Of a stretch of 64,000 nt of DNA, positions 17,923 through 27,300 are shown piece after piece (positions within the stretch are counted from its first letter, which is position 1; each line of letters starts with the position of its first letter). This DNA comes from Ruminococcus sp. (lineage in GTDB: Bacteria > Bacillota > Clostridia > Oscillospirales > Acutalibacteraceae): NCBI GenBank assembly GCA_017411385.1, contig JAFQQF010000016.1:1-64000 (forward strand), in the 5' to 3' direction. A program made the position numbers and the translations under genes. The notes below the pieces were generated by a model, which did no database searches, was not told the origin of the DNA, and was given only the letters and a program-made list of their open reading frames with translations.

Positions 17923-18123
17923 ATTATTATTTATGACAGATTGTGGGTTACTATGGAGAAAAAAGGTGTTACCACCTACAAACTCCGCGAAAAATGCGGT
18001 ATCGACAGCAAAACCATCCGTCGGCTCAAAGCCAACGAAAATATTGAAACAAAGACCCTCTCAAAGCTCTGTGCAGTACTTGACTGTAAGCTTGAAGACA
18101 TTGCAGAATACATTGAAGACTGA
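17923..18123 (+). CDS. Small Cro/CI-type HTH protein, probable ATT start
   Basis: A 66-residue HTH_26-like protein. The readable core is EKKGVTTYKLREKCG, then IDSKTIRRLKANENIETKTLSKLCAVLDCKLEDIAEYIED, a complete Cro-type domain. Relatives usually begin M-I-I-Y-D-R-L-W; here the matching codons are ATT ATT ATT TAT GAC AGA TTG TGG, with GGGAGGG seven bases upstream of the first ATT and an in-frame TAA at 17905-17907. Later TTG (17941) or ATG (17953) starts have no ribosome binding site and would cut into the domain. I therefore infer an ATT initiation codon at 17923. A terminator follows directly. Confidence 0.65.
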   Translation: MIIYDRLWVTMEKKGVTTYKLREKCGIDSKTIRRLKANENIETKTLSKLCAVLDCKLEDIAEYIED

Positions 18124-18124
18124 T

Positions 18125-18160
18125 AATCCTCTCCAACATTTTGTCGGAGAGGATTTTTTT
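18125..18160 (+). terminator. Intrinsic terminator after the small HTH gene
   Basis: Perfect 10-bp stem AATCCTCTCC / GGAGAGGATT with an 11-base loop, running into seven T. It starts one base after the stop codon. Confidence 0.88.
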
Positions 18161-18171
18161 GCAAACACCCC

Positions 18172-18199
18172 TTGACATTTGTATACCGTTCGGTATAAT
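18172..18199 (+). promoter_or_regulatory. tetR promoter overlapping a TetR-type operator
   Basis: -35 TTGACA (18172-18177), 16-base spacer, -10 TATAAT (18194-18199). The perfect inverted repeat TATACCG-TT-CGGTATA (18182-18197) fills the spacer and part of the -10, an ideal layout for repression by the TetR protein encoded just below. Confidence 0.85.
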
Positions 18200-18220
18200 A
18201 TGCATATAGGAGGTGACAAT

Positions 18221-18805
18221 ATGACAGACAGCAGGGACAACAAACAAGCTATAATCAGCGGCGCTCTGGAGCTTTTTTCAAAAAAAGGCTTTGACGGCAC
18301 CTCTACCGCCGAAATCTGTGAGCGTGCCGGCGTTACCAAGCCTACAATGTATCACTACTTCGGCTCAAAGGAAGGCCTGCTTGACGACATCCTCCTTATT
18401 CATTACAAGAGTTTTCTTGATAACCTGTCAATGGCCGCAACTCTGCCCGAGGATATTCCCCTTACCTTCTTCCGCCTTGCAAAGGTTTACTTTGACAATG
18501 CTCTTCGCGATGAGCCCTTCTTCCGATTCCGTGCAGGACTAACACTTCGCAACGGTGAGGACACAGCCTACATCAGCTCAAAAAAATATATTGAACAGGA
18601 AGGTAAGATTATCACCGACTTTTTTTACACAGCGTCACAGCACATAGGCAATATAAGAGGAAAGGAAACCCTGTGCACCATAAGCTTCATTGGCACCATC
18701 AATGCCACCATCAGCGCCTATTTGCAAACAGGCGACGAAGCACTGGTTTCTGACGATACAATTTACCGTCTTCGCCAACAGTTCTTGTACGGTATCTATT
18801 CCTGA
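18221..18805 (+). CDS. TetR/AcrR family transcriptional regulator
   Basis: A 194-residue dimeric repressor with an N-terminal TetR HTH: KQAIISGALELFSKKGFDGT, then STAEICERAGVTKPTMYHYFGSKEGLL. The C-terminal ligand domain is not recognisable in detail. The open frame begins earlier inside the promoter, but the ATG at 18221 has AGGAGG at the right distance. A perfect operator lies in its promoter and a second, 13-of-16 matching copy lies 13 bases before the downstream amylase gene, so it probably controls itself and the amylase. The inducer is unknown. Confidence 0.88.
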   Translation: MTDSRDNKQAIISGALELFSKKGFDGTSTAEICERAGVTKPTMYHYFGSKEGLLDDILLIHYKSFLDNLSMAATLPEDIPLTFFRLAKVYFDNALRDEPFFRFRAGLTLRNGEDTAYISSKKYIEQEGKIITDFFYTASQHIGNIRGKETLCTISFIGTINATISAYLQTGDEALVSDDTIYRLRQQFLYGIYS

Positions 18806-18827
18806 TGCCGTTTTATTATACGCACAC

Positions 18828-18843
18828 TATACCAATCAGTATA
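18828..18843 (+). promoter_or_regulatory. Second TetR-type operator before the amylase gene
   Basis: TATACCAATCAGTATA has the same 16-base frame as the perfect operator in the tetR promoter and matches it at 13 positions; the outer TATAC/GTATA arms are intact. It lies between the tetR stop and the amylase ribosome binding site. Confidence 0.55.
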
Positions 18844-18856
18844 TAAAGGAGAACCT

Positions 18857-20149
18857 ATGAAAACTTTTGAACCCAAGGAATGTATTTTCTATCAGATTTA
18901 TCCGCTGGGCTTCTGCGGTGCCCCCTACCGCAACACAAACGAACCTGTTACAAATCGCATAGATGCAATCAGAAAATGGATTCCCCACATGAAGTCCATC
19001 GGCATCAACGCCTTGTACCTTGGACCGATTTTTGAATCGGGAAGCCACGGCTACGATACTCACGATTTCAAAAAAATCGACACCCGACTGGGAACCAACG
19101 AAGACTTCAAAGCAGTTTGCAAAGCCCTGAAAGAAGCAGGCATACACCTTGTCCTTGACGGTGTTTTCAACCATGTGGGCAGAGGCTTTTTTGCCGTGGA
19201 GGATGTGCTCAGAAACCGCGAACGCTCTCCCTATTGCAGTTGGATTTCGGGGCTGAGATTTGACCAGAACAACAGCTACAACGACAATTTTCGTTACGAC
19301 AACTGGGCAGGACACGACCTGCTTGTAAAGCTCAACCTGAGAAATCCCCAGGTGAGTGAGCATCTTCTCTCTGCTGTGGAAATGTGGATTGACGAGTTTG
19401 GCATTGAGGGACTCAGACTTGATGCGGCAGACTGCATCGACCACGATTTCTTCAGAGAGCTCCGACGCCGTACCAAAGCAAAAAATCCCGACTTCTGGCT
19501 TATGGGCGAGATTACAAACTCCAGCGACTACCGCGTATGGGCAAACGGCGAGATGCTTGATTCTGTTACAAACTACGAGTGCTACAAGGGACTTTACTCC
19601 TCTGTAAATTCAAAGAATATGTTTGAGATTGCCCACGGCATTGCAAGGCAGTTTGGACCATGGGGACTTTACAAGGACATCACCCTTTACAACTTCCTTG
19701 ATAACCACGATGTAAACCGCATTGTGAATATGATAAGCAACAGAAATCATCTGAAAAACCTATACACCCTTATGTATTCAATGCCGGGCACACCAAGTAT
19801 CTACTACGGAAGCGAATGGGCAATTGAAGGCAAAAAGACTCCCCGTGATGACCGACCTCTCCGCCCTGCTATTAATGTAGAGAATCCCGAAATAACCGAC
19901 AGAGAGCTTCTTGAACATCTCAAAAAGCTGGCAGAAACCCGCCAAAGCTCCCACGCTCTTAAATTCGGCGCCTATGAAGAAGTTCAGATTCAGAGTGAGC
20001 AGTATGCCTTTGCACGCACAAGCGACAGAGAAACAGCCGTGGTTTTCATAAACAACGCACCCGAAAGCAAAATGATGTATGCAGACTTCAAAGGCAGACA
20101 CTTTGAGGTAAACGTTCCTGCTTACTCCTCAGAAATCTTCAAGTATTAA
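18857..20149 (+). CDS. GH13 alpha-amylase family glycosidase
   Basis: A cytoplasmic (no signal peptide) 430-residue GH13 enzyme. The four conserved regions are visible: DGVFNH (101-106), GLRLDAAD with nucleophile Asp189, GEI with acid/base Glu218, and FLDNHD with Asp285. The short N-terminus begins directly with the barrel (IFYQIYPLGFCGAP), and YGSEWAIEGKK resembles the maltodextrin-cleaving cyclomaltodextrinase/neopullulanase-like group; the exact subfamily is uncertain. No N-terminal CBM34-like domain is present. GGAGAAC precedes the ATG. It follows a TetR regulator and a matching operator, so it is probably inducible, and likely processes imported maltooligosaccharides. Confidence 0.88.
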   Translation: MKTFEPKECIFYQIYPLGFCGAPYRNTNEPVTNRIDAIRKWIPHMKSIGINALYLGPIFESGSHGYDTHDFKKIDTRLGTNEDFKAVCKALKEAGIHLVLDGVFNHVGRGFFAVEDVLRNRERSPYCSWISGLRFDQNNSYNDNFRYDNWAGHDLLVKLNLRNPQVSEHLLSAVEMWIDEFGIEGLRLDAADCIDHDFFRELRRRTKAKNPDFWLMGEITNSSDYRVWANGEMLDSVTNYECYKGLYSSVNSKNMFEIAHGIARQFGPWGLYKDITLYNFLDNHDVNRIVNMISNRNHLKNLYTLMYSMPGTPSIYYGSEWAIEGKKTPRDDRPLRPAINVENPEITDRELLEHLKKLAETRQSSHALKFGAYEEVQIQSEQYAFARTSDRETAVVFINNAPESKMMYADFKGRHFEVNVPAYSSEIFKY

Positions 20150-20156
20150 AACAAAG

Positions 20157-20193
20157 CACCTGACAAGCTAAAAATGCCTGTCAGGTGTTTTTA
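20157..20193. terminator. Bidirectional terminator between amylase and ABC fusion genes
   Basis: Stem CACCTGACA / TGTCAGGTG extended by GC pairs across one mismatch, followed by TTTTTAT on the plus strand and by GCTTTGTTTT on the minus strand. It serves the two convergent genes. Confidence 0.75.
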
Positions 20194-20195
20194 TA

Positions 20196-21611
20196 TCAGT
20201 TTATAAAAATTTCTCTTTGAGCAAAACGCTTGGCTTCAGTGCTGTCGTGAGTTACAAGCACAACTGCCTTTTGAGAAAGCCTCTCAAAAACTCTGGTTGA
20301 TACCTGCACACGCAAATCCTCGTCAAGCCCCGTAAAGGGTTCGTCAAGAAGTACTGTGGCGGCTTCACCCGCAAGAATCCTTGCAATGGCAAGTCGGCGT
20401 TTCATTCCGCCCGAAAGCTCCTCGGGATACATATCCTCTGTATCCTGCAAACTCACAAGCTCCAAGAGAGCTTTTACATCTGCACCTCGGTTTGCAAAAA
20501 GAATATTTTCTTTTACGGTAAGCCAAGGAAGCAACCTATCCTCCTGAAACAGGAAGTTAACCCCACCCTTTGCTTTTATCTTTCCTTTATCGGGCTTCAA
20601 AAGTCCCGACAAAATCATAAGCAAGGTGGTTTTGCCTGCACCCGACACACCCCTTAAGGCTACAACCTCGCCTGATTTAACCTCAATGCTCATATTATCA
20701 AGCACAGTCAAATCATCGTAGGTCTTGGTGATGCCTTCTGCCTGCAACAAGCCGTCGGTGTGCTTTGTGTTTTTTGATTTTTCTTTGGCTTTCACTCGAA
20801 ATCTCAGCGATGTGTGAGAAAGAAGCTTTACAAAAGCTTTTTCAAATATTATGCTCAGCACAATGACAACCACAGTCCACGCAAACTTGCCCTCGGAATC
20901 CAAGGTAACCTTCGCGGTGTTGAGCTGTTGCCCCACCGAGCCTTGGGTTGAGCCCAAAATCTCTGCGGCAACGCCTGACTTCCACGCAAGACCTAAAGCG
21001 GTGGAGGCACCTGCGATAAAGTAAGGGTACACCGAAGGCACATAGATATACAGAAGCTTTGAAAAAAAGCCTGCGGAAAAGCTGTCTGCCATCTGCAAAA
21101 GCTTTTTGTCTGTGTTTTTTATGCCCTCGTAGGTATTTGCCCAGATTATGGGGAACACCATAAGCCCTACAATAAACAGAGGAACCGCCTTGTTTGTAAC
21201 CCAGACTATAATAATAACAGTCATTGATGCCACGGGAGTTGCACGGGCAATGCTTATTACAGGCTTTAAGAGGTCATACATAAAGGTAGAGGCGTATGTA
21301 ACCCCTGCAAGAATCAGTCCCAGAACAATACCGCACAAGTATCCAAGCAGTATCCTGCCAACAGAGGATGCGGTGATTAACCAGAATTCCCCTGTCAGCA
21401 CAAGCTCGAAAATCCTCTTTGCAACACCCAAAGGGGATGGAATAATAACATCCATCCCCACGGTCATATAGATTATCTGCCACACTAAAACCCAGAAGGC
21501 AAAAACTCCTGTGGTTATGACTATTCTTTTTACAATCTCACGGGGAGATTTTTTCTTTTTTTCAAATCTTTTATCAGTCGAGGTCGCTGTAGATGTAGTA
21601 GAAGTCCTCAT
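20196..21611 (-). CDS. ABC transporter permease-ATPase fusion (SsuC-SsuB / TauC-TauB type)
   Basis: One 471-residue frame joins both halves of a NitT/TauT-type importer. Residues 25-270 are a BPD_transp_1 permease with about six spans and IPSPLGVAKRIFELV near the start. After a charged linker (KAKEKSKNTKHTDG) follows a small ATPase: Walker A GVSGAGKT, Q-loop LFQEDRLLPWLTV, signature LSGGMKRR, Walker B VLLDEP and H-loop THD. In most relatives these are separate proteins. The ATG lies inside the 3' end of the lipoprotein gene (38-base overlap), with GTAGGAGG about ten bases upstream. The substrate (sulfonate, nitrate, thiamin precursor or other) cannot be told. Confidence 0.85.
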   Translation of the reverse strand: MRTSTTSTATSTDKRFEKKKKSPREIVKRIVITTGVFAFWVLVWQIIYMTVGMDVIIPSPLGVAKRIFELVLTGEFWLITASSVGRILLGYLCGIVLGLILAGVTYASTFMYDLLKPVISIARATPVASMTVIIIVWVTNKAVPLFIVGLMVFPIIWANTYEGIKNTDKKLLQMADSFSAGFFSKLLYIYVPSVYPYFIAGASTALGLAWKSGVAAEILGSTQGSVGQQLNTAKVTLDSEGKFAWTVVVIVLSIIFEKAFVKLLSHTSLRFRVKAKEKSKNTKHTDGLLQAEGITKTYDDLTVLDNMSIEVKSGEVVALRGVSGAGKTTLLMILSGLLKPDKGKIKAKGGVNFLFQEDRLLPWLTVKENILFANRGADVKALLELVSLQDTEDMYPEELSGGMKRRLAIARILAGEAATVLLDEPFTGLDEDLRVQVSTRVFERLSQKAVVLVTHDSTEAKRFAQREIFIN

Positions 21612-22611
21612 TGGGAAGTGTTCCTCCTACGGAAGCAGGCTTTGCATCAAAGAGCACCTGCAGATTTTCCTTTGTAAGTTTCACCATTTCATCGCCTGTA
21701 ATGAATGTGATATAGCTGTTGGGAATAGCCTTCTTAGCAAGGGGTGCCTTAGGGATAATACCTGCGTCAACAATCATCTGTGCAGCTTCATCAGTTGCGG
21801 TATTGATAAAATCAACAGACTCCTTGTAATCCTCAAGGAACTCGTCAATCTCGCCCTCGTAAGCATTAATAAAGTCGGTACGGCCAATCACACAGCCCTG
21901 AACAAGCTTTGTGCCGTACTTAGTTTCCCACTCCTTGGTAAGGTCAAGAGCTATCTTAACATTTTCGCTCTGAACAGTTGCAGATGTCACCTGAGGCTCG
22001 GGAAGCAGTGCAATCTGTGCCTCGCCTGCAACCAGCAGAGAAGCAACGTCGCTGTGCTCGGACTTAAACTCAATGTTTACATCTTCGCCTACTTTAAGAC
22101 CGCTGTCTGTAAGAAGCTTTGTGATAATATACTCGGGGGTAGCACCCTGACCTGCAGAAACAATAGTTTTGCCTCTCAGGTCTTCAATGGAGTTAATCTC
22201 AACACCGTTTGTGAGAATATAGGTAACACCCAGAGTGTTAAGAGCAAGAATCTGCACTCTGCCGCCTGTTTTGTTGTAAAGTGTAGATGCAAGGTTTACA
22301 GGGCAAGCGGCTACGTCAGCATCGCCGTTGATGATAGCTGCAGCAATCTCCTCGGGAGCAGCAACAACCGTAAAGTTGCGGTCCTTGTCGGTTTCGTCTT
22401 TTTCGTCAGCCATCATCTCTGCCATACCCATACCTGTGGGGCCCTTGAGAGTGTAAACGTTCATAGCCTGTCCCTCGGGGAGAGTTGCTTTCACGGGGGC
22501 AGGGTCTGTTACATCGGGAGTTGTGTTCTCGGTACCGCCTGTGCAGGCTGCCATGGTAACTGTCAGCACAAGTGCCATAATAATTGATAGAATTGAAATT
22601 GTTCTTTTCAT
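21574..22611 (-). CDS. ABC transporter substrate-binding lipoprotein (NMT1/SsuA-like)
   Basis: A 345-residue lipoprotein with signal MKRTISILSIIMALVLTVTMAAC (lipobox MAAC). The mature part has the type-II periplasmic binding fold of the NitT/TauT/NMT1 group: IEDLRGKTIVSAGQGATPEYI, EFKSEHSDVASLLVAGEAQIALLPEP. It is the first gene of a two-gene unit with the permease-ATPase fusion. Upstream, a -10 TATAAT and a Crp/Fnr-type palindrome centred at about -41.5 suggest direct activation by the divergent Crp/Fnr protein. Ligand unknown. Confidence 0.87.
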   Translation of the reverse strand: MKRTISILSIIMALVLTVTMAACTGGTENTTPDVTDPAPVKATLPEGQAMNVYTLKGPTGMGMAEMMADEKDETDKDRNFTVVAAPEEIAAAIINGDADVAACPVNLASTLYNKTGGRVQILALNTLGVTYILTNGVEINSIEDLRGKTIVSAGQGATPEYIITKLLTDSGLKVGEDVNIEFKSEHSDVASLLVAGEAQIALLPEPQVTSATVQSENVKIALDLTKEWETKYGTKLVQGCVIGRTDFINAYEGEIDEFLEDYKESVDFINTATDEAAQMIVDAGIIPKAPLAKKAIPNSYITFITGDEMVKLTKENLQVLFDAKPASVGGTLPNEDFYYIYSDLD

Positions 22612-22643
22612 TTTTCAAAACCTCCTATTGATTTTTCATATAT

Positions 22644-22649
22644 ATTATA
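22644..22649 (-). promoter_or_regulatory. -10 element of the lipoprotein/ABC fusion operon
   Basis: Minus-strand TATAAT with no good -35 hexamer at 16-18 bases. The expected start point near 22637 puts the adjacent palindrome at -41.5, as in class II activated promoters. Confidence 0.55.
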
Positions 22650-22671
22650 TTACAATATTCCAAGAAACTAT

Positions 22672-22685
22672 GTTGCTATAGCAAC
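22672..22685. promoter_or_regulatory. Crp/Fnr-type palindrome in the divergent promoter region
   Basis: A perfect 14-base palindrome GTTGCTATAGCAAC, matching TGTTG-N6-CAAC(A/G) with the preceding T. It lies between the lipoprotein operon and the crp/fnr-like gene and shares its consensus with the site at 52618-52633. Confidence 0.7.
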
Positions 22686-22710
22686 GTAAATTCAAAGTAA
22701 GGAATATAAT

Positions 22711-23391
22711 ATGGACAAATACTACGAGGTATTATTAAAAAGCCAACCATTTCTGGGATTTTCCTTAGAAGAGCTGAGGTCTGTGCTTGAGTATCTTAAC
22801 GCAAATCCCGTCAGCTACCCCAAGGGAAGCACCGTTTTTAATCAAGGAGAAAAAATAACCCATTCGGGAATTCTTCTGGAGGGAAGCGTTATTGCCGAAA
22901 GCGTATCCTATTCGGGAGAACGACGTATTATTCAAACCTTACACGCAGGTGATTTGTTCGGAGATGTGCTTATGTACTCCGAGCACGACCCCACCCCTGT
23001 GAGCACCATTGTCAGAGAGGACTCCAAGGTACTGCTTCTTGATGTAAACGAGCTTATGGAAAAGGCATGCAACCCCTTGTGCAGGAAAGCTCTTGTAAAC
23101 ATCCTGCACGGCTTAGCTGACAAATTCTGGACTCTTAACAGAAAAATTGCGTATCTCTCCTGCAATCAAATGCGTTCAAAAATCGCAATGTTCCTTCTTG
23201 ATATGCAAAAGCGACACAACTCACAAACCTTCATTGCAGAGTATTCAAGAGAGGAGCTTGCCTCTCTCTTAGGAGTCAATCGCTCAGCGCTAAGTCGAGA
23301 GCTGAGCCGTATGCAGAAGGATGGACTTATCAGCTTCTACAAAAGCTCCTTCAAAATTGAAAACCTGCAGAAATTAAGGAATTGCCTGTAA
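22711..23391 (+). CDS. Crp/Fnr family transcriptional regulator (first copy)
   Basis: A 226-residue regulator with an N-terminal cyclic-nucleotide-binding-like beta barrel (FNQGEKITHSGILLEGSV; GERRIIQTLHAGDLFGDVLMYSE) and a C-terminal winged HTH with recognition helix VNRSALSRELSRM. No N-terminal Cys cluster typical of Fnr is present, so it is not an FeS-type Fnr; the effector is unknown. It is divergent from the ABC lipoprotein operon, with a palindrome in the shared region. AAGGA stands before the ATG. It probably shares a transcript with the metallophosphoesterase gene 18 bases downstream. Confidence 0.88.
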   Translation: MDKYYEVLLKSQPFLGFSLEELRSVLEYLNANPVSYPKGSTVFNQGEKITHSGILLEGSVIAESVSYSGERRIIQTLHAGDLFGDVLMYSEHDPTPVSTIVREDSKVLLLDVNELMEKACNPLCRKALVNILHGLADKFWTLNRKIAYLSCNQMRSKIAMFLLDMQKRHNSQTFIAEYSREELASLLGVNRSALSRELSRMQKDGLISFYKSSFKIENLQKLRNCL

Positions 23392-23409
23392 AAGAGAGGA
23401 AGACAACCT

Positions 23410-24282
23410 ATGAAAAGGAAAAAGCTAATGAAAACTTTTGTGATTATACTTTGTGTATTCTTTGGTCTTTGTGCTGCTACACTTATAAGCGGTTTTATCT
23501 GCAACAAAAATCTGAAGCTTCACGAAATAAAGGTTACAAGTACCGACCTGCCCCAAAGCTTTGAGGGCTTTCGGGTAGCCCACATCTCGGATTTGCACAA
23601 TGCGGAGTTTGGCAAAGACAATAAACGACTTCTAAAAATGCTGGAGGAAGCCGAGCCTGACATTATTGCCATAACAGGTGACATTGTGGATTGCCACAGA
23701 ACCGACACAGAAATCGCCATAAGCTTTGTAAAGAAAGCCTCTGAGATTGCACCCTGCTACTACGTTGCAGGCAATCACGAAGCACGAGTGCCCGAAGCTT
23801 TCGAAACACTCCTTGCAGGTTTTGAAAAAGCAGGGGTAACAGTTCTCAGAAACGAAACCGCCACAATCGCAAAAGGCGAGGACAGCATAACTCTCATAGG
23901 AATTGATGACCCCGATTTTACGGTAATGAGCTATTCTTACGACCAAAGCGGAATTGTTGACAACGCCCTTAAAAGCATCACCCCTGAAAACGAAAAGGTC
24001 TTCACCCTTTTGCTGTCCCACCGACCCGAGCTTTTTGAAGTCTACAAGGCAAACAACATAGACCTTACCCTCTCAGGTCATGCCCACGGAGGTCAATTCC
24101 GCTTGCCGTTTGTGGGAGGCTTGTATGCTCCGCATCAATGGCTGTTCCCCGAATATGACAGCGGACTTTATACGGAAGAAGGCAAAAATCTTATAGTCAG
24201 CCGCGGAATTGGCAACTCCCTGTTCCCTTTCAGGCTTTTTAATCCCCCTGAGGTTATAGTAGCTGAGCTTTCATCACAATAA
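23410..24282 (+). CDS. Membrane-anchored metallophosphoesterase (YkuE-like)
   Basis: A 290-residue calcineurin-like phosphoesterase. One N-terminal span (TFVIILCVFFGLCAATLISGFI) anchors it, with the catalytic domain outside. Metal motifs are complete: ISDLHN (Asp61, His63), GDIVD (Asp91), GNHE (122-124) and SGHAHGGQ near the end. YkuE-type enzymes act at the cell surface; the physiological substrate is unsettled. AGAGAGGAAG lies before the ATG. A strong terminator follows. Confidence 0.85.
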   Translation: MKRKKLMKTFVIILCVFFGLCAATLISGFICNKNLKLHEIKVTSTDLPQSFEGFRVAHISDLHNAEFGKDNKRLLKMLEEAEPDIIAITGDIVDCHRTDTEIAISFVKKASEIAPCYYVAGNHEARVPEAFETLLAGFEKAGVTVLRNETATIAKGEDSITLIGIDDPDFTVMSYSYDQSGIVDNALKSITPENEKVFTLLLSHRPELFEVYKANNIDLTLSGHAHGGQFRLPFVGGLYAPHQWLFPEYDSGLYTEEGKNLIVSRGIGNSLFPFRLFNPPEVIVAELSSQ

Positions 24283-24293
24283 CAAACACACAA

Positions 24294-24329
24294 AAATCCC
24301 CGACAACAACCGTTGTCGGGGATTTCTTT
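24294..24329. terminator. Bidirectional terminator between phosphoesterase and giant GH20 gene
   Basis: A perfect 14-bp stem (24294-24307 with 24112-type partner at 24312-24325), four-base loop AACC, followed by TTTC TTTA on the plus strand and A-rich sequence on the other side, so it can work both ways for these convergent genes. Confidence 0.85.
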
Positions 24330-24366
24330 ATGCCTGATTTTTCAGACTTTTGCTTTTATAAAGCTA

Positions 24367-27300
24367 TTATTTTGTAGCTTCAATAAGGTCAGAGTATACA
24401 ACACGGATAACGCCCTGTGCATCTCTGTACTGTACAAAGCTCTTAGCTACCCATGTGTCACCCTCTGAAACGCTTGGAATAGTAACAGAGTAGCTGCCTG
24501 TCTTTGAATTACTATGGTTCATTGCAGGAACAAACTGATATACGTTAGGATCAATTGTACCTACTCCGAAGGTAGTTTCAAAGTAGTGCTGCTTCTCAAC
24601 AAGGAGAACACCTGTATTAACAATCTCATAGCCTACAGATGAAGTATCCCATGAGAAGAATGCTGTGTTAGCATCACCAAGAGTTGTTGTATCAATGTCA
24701 ACAGTAGAAATAACACTTCCGTTTACTGCTTCATTTGTGCCAACAAATACAGCTGTGAGCTCTGTGTTCTTGTGGGGATAGAACTTGTATGCTTCGCTGT
24801 AACTTACAATTCTGCCCTTCTCGTCCTGCCAGTAAGCAAACTTCTTGCCGGAGGGAGCCTTGTCTGCGGTTACTGTTGTAGCCTTATATGCTCTATACAT
24901 ATCATCAACGCCGCCGCTTACAAAGTTTGTAACACTACCGCCGTTAACTGTAACCTTGAAGTATACAGTCTTAGCTGCCCACTTGGTGGTTATTGTGATA
25001 TTCTCACCCTTCTGGAGTGCCTCCAGAATCTGAGCATCTGTACGGTCCCAACCAACGTGCTCGTAGCCGGGATAATCCACAACTGCAGGGAATACCAACT
25101 CGCCAAGATTATCCATATTGTAGTACTGCATATCAATAATCTGGTTTGTCTTGTCGTTTCTGAAGGTTACAAGGCTCTTGCCCTCGTTATGGTCTGCAGC
25201 ATACATTGCAACCAATACATCGTTACCTGATGTATAGAAGCTGTAGGTGGGATTTATGCTGACAATTTCACCGGTCTTTGCATTTACCCAACCGATAAAC
25301 TCATAATCGTTATTGGTAACAGCCTTAACAGTAACGAACTTACCGAAGTCCATGGAAGAGTTAACATAGTACAAGCCTACAGGCTTAGATGTACCGTTAT
25401 CAACGCTCATCTGAATGTTACTACCACCGGCGGACTTAAGCTCAAGATAGCCAATCTGACCGGCAATAGTTGCAGATTTCTCGTACTGAGCAATAACTGT
25501 CATATTGCCTGTGATGTTCTCAAGCTCCTTATCCCAGCCGTTGAAGGTGTAGGTGTACCATACATCAACAGGCTTTTCGGGAGTTGCACCTGTGTAGGTA
25601 GCGGAGTTGCCTTCCTTAACAGATACAGTCTGAAGAACTGTGCCGTCGTAGTTTACGAATTTCACATCGTAGTAGGTTCTGTACTGACCTTCAACCTCCT
25701 GCTTCTCGGGCAGGTTCATTCCGTTTGCATAAGCCTGTGTGCTGGGAGTTGCAACGTAACCGGGGAAGAAGCCCATCTCATCACGAAGAGGTTCGAAGTT
25801 TGCAAATGTCAGAGTGCTGTTGATGTCAGCGTTCCACTGCTTGATACCGCTGGACCACATACGCTCAATCATGCTGTAATAATAGCCGTATCCGCTGTAA
25901 GAGCTTTCACTGCTATTTGTCTTACCATATTCATCGTAACAACCGTTCCATACCTCTACCTCAGTATTCAAGCCCGCAAAGTCGTTCCAAATCATGAAGT
26001 ATGCACCTGCGAGCTTGTCGCCTGAGTAGTTGTTTGCAGCGCCCAAGTTGGTGTCAGTATAAGCACCGAACTGGGAAGCGTTCCACTCGTTGTAGATATG
26101 GTCTTCCTGATTTCTGTAGAACTCCCACTGTCTGTTACTGGGGTCACGGGCATCCAGATGAGTACCGGTGTTGGTAGAGTTATAAGGTGCAATACGGAGA
26201 ACGTAGTATGTCCAGAAGTTTACACCGCTGTATACCTGTCTGCCCTGATTTGCATAGAAGCTTGCTGTTCTCAGATAGTTTCTGGAACTTGTTGTTGGCA
26301 ACCAGTAAACAACACCGATATCGTTGGAGATACCTGTTGTGATAGATGAGTAGTTAGTGTTGTACAAGAAGTCGTTATACATTCTTGTCTTGTAACCATA
26401 AGACTTCAATACGTTGTTAACATCGTTAACATAGTTTACAAAGTGTGTGTTATAGTTCCATCTGTCTGTAGATTTAAGACCGACTTCATCAGCACCGATG
26501 TTAAAGTCATCAGAGCCGGAATAGTACTTGAAGAATGCTGCGATATCATTATACATCGCATAAGCAAAGTTCTTAACTGCTGTGTTGCTCAGGTCAAGTA
26601 CGGAGAAGTCGTATCTTGTATCAGTTGAACCGGTATATTCTCTGTAGTTAATCTGAGTAGGCAGTGTGTAGTTTGTGCCCTTGTATGTGAAGTTTCTGAT
26701 GGGTGAGTTGGAGTTTGCCTTTACTGTGTTGTAGTAAAGCTCTGTCATGTAGCCAACATGAGCAGGTGTATCGAAGGAAGGAATAATCTCGATGTTATAT
26801 TCCTTAGCGGTTTCGCATATTTCGATAACTTCCTCTGTTGTCAGGTACTTGCCCTTGTCGTTAACCTTTCCGTTGCTGTCTTGGAACTTAGTAAATACCC
26901 AAGGAGCAGGATTACTGCCGCAAACCCAAGAGAAGTCATTGCCTGTCATACCGGGAACCTCAGCGAGAGCCTTATCGCCCCAGAAGTCCATACGGAAGCC
27001 GCCGTCTTCTGCCATGTGAAGCTCAATTGCGTTGTATCCCATCCAAGAAATCTCTGCAATGTAGTTCTTGATAGCCTCAACAGTCAGATACTTTCTTGCT
27101 ACATCAAGGTGGAGAGTACGCTCGATTGTATCAGGCTCATCCTTCAAGGTAAAGCCCTTGATTGCATTCTTGTTTGCTGCACGGAAGTGCTTCTGGAGAG
27201 TATTCAGACCATAGAGCAGACCTCTTTCGTCAACACACTCAATCTTAGCTCTGTCGGTAACTGTGAGAGTATAGCCCTCGTCACCGTTACTGCTGTATGC

